This document shows, one piece after another, positions 1 to 4,817 of a DNA stretch of 8,193 nucleotides. The notes under the pieces were generated by a model. It saw nothing but the letters and a program-made list of their open reading frames with translations. It was not told where the DNA came from and ran no database searches. Positions within the stretch are counted from its first letter, which is position 1. Every line of letters begins with the position of its first letter. This stretch comes from DASXMX01 sp036794395 (lineage in GTDB: Bacteria; Planctomycetota; Phycisphaerae; Tepidisphaerales; Tepidisphaeraceae), in assembly GCA_036794395.1 (NCBI GenBank), contig DAIRGS010000313.1, positions 1 to 8,193 on the forward strand, written 5' to 3'. The translations under genes and the position numbers were made by a program.

Positions 1-2
1 AC

Positions 3-374
3 ACTCGCCGCACTTCGGTGCTGTCAGTTGGAGTGAAGTGGCGCTGTAGTGCTAAAGCCCCCCGCTCATTTGTCGATGTCTTTGAGAAGGCAACCAGTTG
101 GGGATGGACGCTTCGCAAACTCGCCCGCTGTGGGCTGAACCATCCCGACGGCAAGGGTGTGCACTTCGATGAACACGAGCTGCTTCGACCCACATCGAAA
201 TCACATTTGAAATTCCCGAATTGGGAATGGGCTGAATACGACCGCAAGCGATTGGTCTGGGCCGCCGACGGCAAGCTCTTCGCCGCGAAGTTAGACGGTG
301 ATGGACCAACAACGCCTCGCCTGCTTTACGATTTCACCGAAATGAATTTTGAGGCAATACATGCCCCATACTGA
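3..374 (+). CDS. 3' end of an uncharacterised, probably beta-propeller-like protein (5' partial)
   Basis: The frame is open from the left window edge to a TGA at 372-374, followed at once by a second in-frame TGA. A GTG at 18-20 could serve as a start, but there is no ribosome binding site before it and the reading frame continues upstream, so I treat this as the C-terminal part of a longer gene. The last 60 or so residues contain NWEWAEYDRKRLVWAADGKL, then LLYDFTEMNFEAIHAPY at the very end. This W-x-W...RLVWA..G.L.A..L pattern ending in a phenylalanine-rich tail resembles the last blade of uncharacterised WD40/PQQ-like repeat proteins that I have seen in bacterial genomes. That family link is from memory and sequence look, not from a search. 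No catalytic residues can be named. It shares reading frame and strand with the next gene, 120 bp downstream. Confidence 0.5.
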   Translation, partial: TRRTSVLSVGVKWRCSAKAPRSFVDVFEKATSWGWTLRKLARCGLNHPDGKGVHFDEHELLRPTSKSHLKFPNWEWAEYDRKRLVWAADGKLFAAKLDGDGPTTPRLLYDFTEMNFEAIHAPY

Positions 375-494
375 TGATTTCACTTTGAACCGTGGGTACT
401 GGCAGTCGGTTGCAATGCTGTCAACACCGCGAGCTGGCGATGCGCACACGGAGGCGGTAAGCATAATCCACGCCTTACCAAACGGGATGCGCGC

Positions 495-1094
495 ATGAGC
501 CCGCAGCGGGACTTTCGCCGTCTGATGGAACAGATTCGCCACGCACACGCAGCCTTTAGCAAAGGCTGGACAGAAGCTCGGACGGCTGCCCTGAAAAGTA
601 TCTCGCCCATGGAGGGAGCAGCATCATGGGAGCAAGTCTGGCAGGCGAATGGCATCGCCTACCAGTCCGCTCAATCTCTCGCAGATCGGCGCGACCGGCT
701 GCTCGGGAAGTTATTCGAGGAACATCTGATCCCTCTGCAGGAAGACTTTCTCCGCGGCGTGCCCAGCGCGGTAGATGCGGTCATCGACTTCCTGGAAGTC
801 GATGTTCCCGCCTTTCGATGCGGCTATGCCAAAGAATACTATCTTCGCCAGCTCAAGAAGATTCGCCTGTCGGACGAGCAACAAGAGCGGATTAGGCAAT
901 ACGGCCTTCGCCTTTGCAGCATGCCCGTTCACAGGCGAGAGATTGGTGAGGCGGGTCGCTTGATGATCCGGTTTGCCAACCGCGCCTTCGTTGAACAACT
1001 GCGGGGACTTACCACCAGCGAGAACGACCGGATTAGGGAGAAGTCCTTGAAGATGCTCAGCGTGATTCAGAACGGGCGAAATGATCTCCGTTGA
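495..1094 (+). CDS. Hypothetical helical protein, 199 aa
   Basis: I do not recognise this protein. The ATG at 495 is the first usual start in a frame that opens after the TGA at 375-377; no ATG, GTG or TTG occurs between them in frame. No clear Shine-Dalgarno precedes it (only GGG about 9 bases upstream), while a GGAGG at 450-454 is too far away. An alternative start is the ATG at 525. The product is rich in Arg, Glu, Gln, Leu and Ala and looks almost wholly alpha-helical. It has no signal peptide or membrane segment, so it is probably cytosolic. Notable stretches are FEEHLIPLQEDF, the centre with AKEYYLRQLKKIRLSDEQQ, and a basic C-terminus. Coding potential is supported by length and codon use similar to its neighbours rather than by homology. 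It ends 270 bp before the DUF1549/DUF1553 gene and shows no functional link with it. Confidence 0.55.
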   Translation: MSPQRDFRRLMEQIRHAHAAFSKGWTEARTAALKSISPMEGAASWEQVWQANGIAYQSAQSLADRRDRLLGKLFEEHLIPLQEDFLRGVPSAVDAVIDFLEVDVPAFRCGYAKEYYLRQLKKIRLSDEQQERIRQYGLRLCSMPVHRREIGEAGRLMIRFANRAFVEQLRGLTTSENDRIREKSLKMLSVIQNGRNDLR

Positions 1095-1104
1095 ATTTTT
1101 ACAT

Positions 1105-1147
1105 GGCGGCGTCGAGGGCGTGAGCTGCGCCCCTCATGACCGCCGCC
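1105..1147 (+). terminator. Imperfect GC-rich stem-loop after the 199-aa gene
   Basis: GGCGGCG at 1105-1111 pairs with CGCCGCC at 1141-1147. Inside it GAGGGCG (1114-1120) pairs with CGCCCCTC (1128-1135) with one bulged C, leaving a loop of about seven bases. It begins 11 bases after the upstream stop codon, where a terminator would be expected. No T-run follows the stem, so it is not a canonical intrinsic terminator. It may instead slow polymerase, protect the 3' end, or have no role. Confidence 0.3.
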
Positions 1148-1220
1148 CCTCAATCCTCACCACCCAATCCGCTCAACAGCCCCACACATCACGCCTCGCA
1201 CGATAGCAATCTTTCACCAA

Positions 1221-1257
1221 ATGCAACGCCGTGCAACGTAATGCAACCTTTGGCAAT
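1221..1257. promoter_or_regulatory. Array of TGCAAC/GCAA boxes at exact 10-bp spacing
   Basis: TGCAAC occurs at 1222-1227, 1232-1237 and 1242-1247, and a weaker fourth copy (GGCAAT, core GCAA at 1253-1256) follows at the same step. One copy per 10 bp puts all boxes on about the same face of the helix, as in cooperative regulator sites or intrinsically curved DNA. The array ends about 110 bp before the GTG start of the DUF1549/DUF1553 gene, in the only intergenic stretch that could hold its promoter. I cannot identify a convincing -35/-10 pair here, and the regulator is unknown. Confidence 0.3.
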
Positions 1258-1364
1258 TCATTACCGCCGTGGCTTGCCCACCCATCCCCAACGGGCAACA
1301 CCCACCTCCCCGACCCGGTATTGATTGTCAGTCGCCACCCCGGCGGCCCATTACGGAGGCCTGA

Positions 1365-3569
1365 GTGCGTTTATTGGTGTCGGTCGCGATCTTCCTCAGC
1401 TTCGCAGGCGCAACGTTGGCGGCCGATGCGCCCAGGCCCGTTTCGTTCCGAACCGATGTGATGGCCGTGCTTTCCAAGGCGGGTTGTAACGCCGGGGCGT
1501 GTCATGGGAACCGGAACGGCAAAGGCGGTTTCAAACTCTCCCTTCGCGGCCAGGACGCCGAGGGCGATTTTGCGTCCCTCACCCGCGATCTGTATGGGCG
1601 CCGGACCAATGGTCTTGAGCCCGACAAAAGCCTCATCCTCCTCAAGCCCACCGCGGTCATCTCCCATCAGGGCGGCAAGCGCTTCGCCCCGGACTCCAGG
1701 CAATACAAGATACTGTACGACTGGATCGCCGCCGGCATGCAGTGGGAAACCTCCGCCGCCCCAACAGTTGTCGGACTGGAAGTCTCTCCGGCCCGGCAGG
1801 TGATGATCGCGCCGCGGGGAAGCGTGAAGATCAACGCCACCGCGATCTATTCTAATGGAACGCGTAAGGATGTTTCCGATCTGGCGGTTTACGAGCAGTC
1901 CCAGGAACTGGCCAAAGTCGCCCCCGATGGCCAGGTTAATCGCGGTCGCGATGGCGAAACTGCAGTTGTTGTCCGCTTCCTTCAATATCAGCAGGTCGTC
2001 CGGCTGGCCTTCGTGCCACAGCGGCCGGACTTTCAATGGCAACCCTTCGAAGAGCGCAATTACATTGACACCCATATCCTGGCGAAGCTCAAGGAATTGC
2101 GCATCAATCCATCCGCCCCCGCCGACGATCTTCAATTCATGCGCCGCGCTTTTCTAGATCTGCTGGGCATCCTGCCTACTGGCCAGGAGGCGCGCGATTT
2201 TGGAGTTGACCCGTCGCCCGACAAGCGAAGCCGGCTGGTGGATCAGTTGCTGGATCGGCCGGAGTATGCCGACTACTGGGCGCTTAAATGGTCGGACCTA
2301 TTGCGAAATGAAGAGCGGTCGTTGGATCGCAAAGGCGTGCAGTCGTTCCATCGCTGGATTCGGCAGAGCGTGGCGGAGAATAAGCCGCTCGATCAGTTTG
2401 CCCGCGAGTTGGTAGCCGCGCGGGGGAGCACCTACACGAACCCGGCCACCAACTTTTATCGAGCCGAGCGCGACCCGTTGGAGCGCGGCGAGGACGCCGC
2501 CGAGGTGTTCCTGGGTTTGCGACTGAAGTGTGCCCGCTGCCACAACCATCCATTCGATCGCTGGTCGCAGGATGATTACTACAATTGGGCGGATGTGTTT
2601 GGGCGGCTCAGTTACCGCGTGATTGAGAACCGCCGGACGGATACCAACGACAAGCACGAATTCATCGGCGAGCAGATTGTTTACGAAGCCCCCGAGGGTG
2701 ATGTCCCCGACCCGCGGCCCGGCCATCAGACCCGCCCGATGCTCCTGGGAACCGGCACGACAATCACCGATGACCAGGATCGCCTCGATACCCTGGCCCA
2801 GTGGATGACGGCCGGCGACAACGCTTACTTTGCCAGGGCGCAGGCCAATCGGATCTGGTTCAACCTGATGGGCCGGGGGCTGGTCGATCCGGTGGATGAC
2901 TTCCGAGCCACCAACCCCGCCAGTCACCCGGAATTGCTTGATACGTTAACGGCGGACTTTGCCAAGAGCGGCTACGACGTCCGCCACATGATCCGCCTGA
3001 TTATGAGTTCGCAGGCATACGCCCTGTCCTCCGTGCCGAACGAAACCAACAGCGAAGACGAGATCAACTATTCGCACAACGTCCCGCGACGTCTGGCGGC
3101 CGAGCAGATGCTGGATGCGGAATATGAAGTGAGCGGGCTGGCGGCATCATTTACGGGCTATCCCAAAGGCATGCGCGCCGGGCAGATCCCCGGCGCCCAG
3201 CCGGCCCGCAAGCCTTCGGCCGCCGAGCAGTTTTTGATCACCTTTGGCAAACCCCCAAGGGAATTGGCCTGCGAATGCGAACGGTCGAGCGACACGACAT
3301 TGGGGCAGACGTTTCAGCTGATCAGCGGCCGCGAGATCGCCCGCATGATCGCGGACCCGGAGAATCGAATCGGCAAGATGTTGGCCGGGAGCAAGACTGA
3401 TGAGCAGATCATCGGAGAAATGTACTGGTCCTCCCTGACCCGAGCCGCGAAACCCGACGAGCTGAAGGCGATGGTTTCACACGTCAGCACGGCCAAGGAT
3501 CGACGAGCGGGGCTGGAAGATGTGATGTGGGCACTGCTGAACGCGAAGGAGTTCGTGTTGAGGAGTTAA
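1365..3569 (+). CDS. Secreted DUF1549/DUF1553 protein with cytochrome-c-like Cys/His motifs
   Basis: This is a 734-residue member of the large planctomycete family that pairs DUF1549 with DUF1553 (PSCyt1/PSD1-type proteins). The GTG start is fixed by GGAGG at 1355-1359, five bases upstream, and gives a short Sec signal peptide (residues 1-20, ending GATLAA). Residues about 35-125 form the cytochrome-like region with C41-x4-C46-H47. Residues about 134-220 look like a BIG2-type Ig domain (AIYSNGTRKDVSDLA). DUF1549 runs from about 228 to 425 and ends in the hallmark C389-A-R-C392-H393-NHPFD. DUF1553 covers about 475-734, with RAQANRIW, RRLAAEQMLDA, the CECER motif (C636, C638) and the closing ALLNAKEF. 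The family's function is not firmly established; heme binding is suggested by the motifs only. It would act in the periplasm. In related genomes a DUF1501 gene commonly follows directly; here 1.25 kb of repeats intervenes. Confidence 0.93.
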   Translation: MRLLVSVAIFLSFAGATLAADAPRPVSFRTDVMAVLSKAGCNAGACHGNRNGKGGFKLSLRGQDAEGDFASLTRDLYGRRTNGLEPDKSLILLKPTAVISHQGGKRFAPDSRQYKILYDWIAAGMQWETSAAPTVVGLEVSPARQVMIAPRGSVKINATAIYSNGTRKDVSDLAVYEQSQELAKVAPDGQVNRGRDGETAVVVRFLQYQQVVRLAFVPQRPDFQWQPFEERNYIDTHILAKLKELRINPSAPADDLQFMRRAFLDLLGILPTGQEARDFGVDPSPDKRSRLVDQLLDRPEYADYWALKWSDLLRNEERSLDRKGVQSFHRWIRQSVAENKPLDQFARELVAARGSTYTNPATNFYRAERDPLERGEDAAEVFLGLRLKCARCHNHPFDRWSQDDYYNWADVFGRLSYRVIENRRTDTNDKHEFIGEQIVYEAPEGDVPDPRPGHQTRPMLLGTGTTITDDQDRLDTLAQWMTAGDNAYFARAQANRIWFNLMGRGLVDPVDDFRATNPASHPELLDTLTADFAKSGYDVRHMIRLIMSSQAYALSSVPNETNSEDEINYSHNVPRRLAAEQMLDAEYEVSGLAASFTGYPKGMRAGQIPGAQPARKPSAAEQFLITFGKPPRELACECERSSDTTLGQTFQLISGREIARMIADPENRIGKMLAGSKTDEQIIGEMYWSSLTRAAKPDELKAMVSHVSTAKDRRAGLEDVMWALLNAKEFVLRS

Positions 3570-3594
3570 GCTTCTCAAGCGGCTGGGGTACACA

Positions 3595-3760
3595 ATTGTC
3601 ATCCTGAGCCTCGGCGAAGGATCTGAAATCGCGGGGGCTGACACGTAGGAACGCCGGTCAATTGCTGGAAGGATTGTCGGATAGATTGGTTAGAGGGCAT
3701 GCGACCCGAATGGTGAAAGTCTTGTGGATTGCAGGTCCTTCGCTTTGCTCAGGATGACAC
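3595..3760. repeat. Palindrome-ended repeat unit, copy A (about 166 bp)
   Basis: The unit opens with GTCATCCTGAGC...GAAGGATCT and closes with GGTCCTTCG...GCTCAGGATGAC. The ends are inverted copies of each other over about 23 bp with a few mismatches. The interior, which includes GCATGCGACCCGAATGG, is unique to this unit and copy B. No open frame of note lies inside, so the layout is that of a non-autonomous MITE-like or REP-doublet element. Confidence 0.8.
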
Positions 3761-3782
3761 TTAGCTTCAAGGCTGATGAGCC

Positions 3783-3946
3783 ATTGTCATCCTGAGCCTC
3801 GGCGAAGGATCTGAAATCGCGGGGGCTGACACGTGGACCACCGGTCAATTGCCGGAAGATTCGTCGGATAGATTGGTCGGAGGGCATGCGACCCGAATGG
3901 TGAAAGTCTTGCGATTGCAGGTCCTTCGCTTCGCTCAGGATGACAC
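3783..3946. repeat. Palindrome-ended repeat unit, copy B (about 164 bp)
   Basis: This is a direct copy of the preceding unit, starting 188 bp further on and in the same orientation. The first 52 bases are identical, and the rest differs at about a dozen positions including small indels. The two copies are separated by a 22-bp spacer (3761-3782). The close match suggests a fairly recent tandem duplication or two insertions of the same element. Confidence 0.8.
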
Positions 3947-3984
3947 GCGTTTTTGGTGAGTGGAGATTATTCTCCGGTGGACGT

Positions 3985-4022
3985 TTTGCGATTGCAGGTC
4001 CATTGCTTCGCTCAGGATGACA
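3985..4022. repeat. Partial third right end of the same repeat family
   Basis: The stretch GCGATTGCAGGTCC followed by GCTTCGCTCAGGATGACA matches the right end of copy B almost base for base, but no matching left part precedes it. It ends just before the GIY-YIG gene, and its last bases abut a TTG codon (4024) that lies in the nuclease reading frame. Confidence 0.75.
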
Positions 4023-4410
4023 TTTGGGCGGGAGGTTGGCGGTGCAGCGGCTGTATTATGTTTACATCATGAGCAGCATCACGCGCGTCATCTACATTGG
4101 CGTGACCAATGATCTTGAGTTTCGGGTCCTTCAGCACAAGCATAAAAAGCACCAGGGGTTTACCGCGCGGTACAATGTAACGAAGCTGGTTTACTACGAG
4201 GACACCCATGACATCCGGATCGCGATTGCGCGCGAGAAACAGTTGAAAGGATGGTTACGGGCCAAGAAGGTCGCCCTGATCGAGTCGACAAATCCAGGCT
4301 GGCGCGATCTGGCCGTTGATTGGTATAAGGTGTGAAACGAGTTATACGGAATAGAACTTGAACGCGTTTGCCTTGCTGAAATCCCGACCCTTGTCATCCT
4401 GGAGCGCAGC
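4005..4410. mobile_element. Candidate GIY-YIG element bounded by inverted repeat cores
   Basis: The repeat core upstream of the nuclease gene (GCTTCGCTCAGGATGACA, 4005-4022) is matched in inverted orientation by TGTCATCCTGGAGCGCAGC (4392-4410) downstream, with one extra base and one mismatch. A single small nuclease gene thus sits inside a roughly 400-bp unit with inverted ends. This is the layout expected of a minimal mobile element. The same cores also occur all around, so the bracket could be a coincidence of a dense array. No target-site duplication could be identified. Confidence 0.35.
4042..4335 (+). CDS. Small stand-alone GIY-YIG nuclease family protein
   Basis: A 97-residue protein with the GIY-YIG fold: the GIY element is YYVYIM (residues 5-10) and the YIG element is YIG at 18-20. 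These are followed by the usual VTNDLE and the expected catalytic Arg (R28) and nearby H32. The conserved Glu is E65 in AREKQLKGW, and the C-terminal NPGWRDL (84-90) is typical of the short single-domain bacterial subfamily related to the UvrC N-terminal domain. All hallmark residues are present, so it is probably an active cytosolic endonuclease. I chose the GTG at 4042 because GGAGG lies at 4031-4035, six bases upstream; a TTG at 4024 in the same frame would start inside the preceding repeat. There is no DNA-binding extension as in homing endonucleases. The gene is surrounded by palindromic repeats on both sides. It may act in repair or on the repeats themselves; neither is shown. Confidence 0.85.
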   Translation: MQRLYYVYIMSSITRVIYIGVTNDLEFRVLQHKHKKHQGFTARYNVTKLVYYEDTHDIRIAIAREKQLKGWLRAKKVALIESTNPGWRDLAVDWYKV

Positions 4411-4473
4411 GAAGGATCTGATAGTTGAATGATTCACCAAGATCAGATCCATCGCTTCGCTCGAAGATGACAC
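4391..4473. repeat. 83-bp snapback palindrome of the repeat family
   Basis: The left arm (TTGTCATCCTGGAGC...GGATCTGAT, 4391-4422) and the right arm (ATCAGATCC...GAAGATGACAC, 4442-4473) are inverted complements over about 32 bp with a handful of mismatches. The loop is 19 bp. A transcript would fold into a long hairpin. It is a compact version of the 165-bp units, with the interior reduced to the loop. Confidence 0.8.
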
Positions 4474-4511
4474 TGGCTACTGGGATTTAAGTTTTTCCGC
4501 GGTGAGCACAT

Positions 4512-4803
4512 CGCGGTAACAGATCCTTCGCTTCGCTCCAGGATGACAGATTGAGCGCTGCGTGAGGTAGTTGTGCAATTTGTATTTGGAGCGTATCGCG
4601 GCAGCAGATCCTTCGCTGCGCTCCAGGATGACAGTTTGTTCGCGGCTTGAGGTGATTGTGCAATTTGGAAGTTGAGCGCGTCGTGGGAACAGGTTCTTCG
4701 CTGGCGCTCAGCATAACGGTTAGTGCGCAGCTTGAGTTAGTTGTCTAATTCGCAGTTGAGCGCGTCGCGGTAACAGGTCCTTCGCTGGCGCTCAGGATGA
4801 CAG
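4512..4803. repeat. Four-unit tandem array, period 84-85 bp
   Basis: Units begin at 4512, 4597, 4682 and 4766. Each starts with CGCGG or CGTGG followed by AACAG or a variant, then the core ATCCTTCGCT...AGGATGACA. It then runs through TTGTGCAATTTG-like and GTTGAGCGCG-like sequence. The third unit is decayed in the core (AGCATAACG in place of AGGATGACA). The fourth stops right after the core at 4803, three bases before the DUF1501 Shine-Dalgarno. Unlike copies A, B and the snapback, all cores here are right-end orientation only. Confidence 0.8.
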
Positions 4804-4805
4804 TT

Positions 4806-4810
4806 GGGAG
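4806..4810 (+). promoter_or_regulatory. Ribosome binding site deciding the DUF1501 start
   Basis: GGGAG lies seven bases before the ATG at 4818 and selects it over the in-frame ATG at 4797. The latter is part of the repeat core (AGGATGACAG) and has no such site. The ribosome binding site itself is the first non-repeat sequence after the array. Confidence 0.65.
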
Positions 4811-4817
4811 AGCAATC

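Larger units (their letters stand above)
3570..4041. other. Repeat-filled intergenic region before the GIY-YIG gene
   Basis: These 472 bp hold no gene that I can support. Nearly all of the stretch is accounted for by two roughly 165-bp repeat units (3595-3760 and 3783-3946) and a partial third right end (3985-4022), with about 25-40 bp of unique sequence around them. Short open frames here on either strand are translations of repeat DNA. Confidence 0.8.
4336..4817. other. Repeat-filled intergenic region before the DUF1501 gene
   Basis: These 482 bp contain no supportable gene. After about 55 bp of unique sequence comes the 83-bp snapback palindrome (4391-4473), about 38 bp of weakly similar sequence, and then four tandem units up to 4803. 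The last 14 bases before the ATG hold the DUF1501 ribosome binding site. Any promoter for that gene must lie in this repeat DNA or further upstream. Confidence 0.75.

Noticed and set aside
456..480. A GGTAAG...CTTACC hairpin before the 199-aa gene
   Set aside because: The stem is only six bases with a large loop and no T-run, as expected by chance.
1136..1324. A 62-codon plus-strand open frame between the 199-aa gene and the DUF1549/DUF1553 gene
   Set aside because: It is Pro/Ser/Thr/His rich with no ribosome binding site and covers the phased GCAA boxes. The composition reflects the C-rich strand rather than a protein.
1371..2135. A 254-codon open frame on the minus strand inside the DUF1549/DUF1553 gene
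   Set aside because: It lies wholly antisense to a clear family member, has no recognisable domain, and is a typical mirror frame of GC-rich coding DNA.
3690..3887. A short minus-strand open frame with the peptide SFAEAQDDNGSS and VILSKAKDLQS
   Set aside because: These peptides are translations of the palindromic repeat cores. Such repeat-derived proteins are commonly over-predicted and are not genes.
4042..4335. A group I intron or homing endonuclease reading of the GIY-YIG gene
   Set aside because: The protein is a minimal 97-residue domain without a DNA-binding extension. No split host gene or intron-like structure surrounds it.
4487..4714. A 75-codon minus-strand open frame (NCHPGAQRRICCRDT type)
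   Set aside because: It is a translation of the 85-bp tandem units and repeats with them.
3595..4803. A CRISPR array
   Set aside because: The repeat units are too long and variable, cores are of differing orientation, the sequence between cores is itself repeated rather than unique spacers, and no cas gene is nearby.
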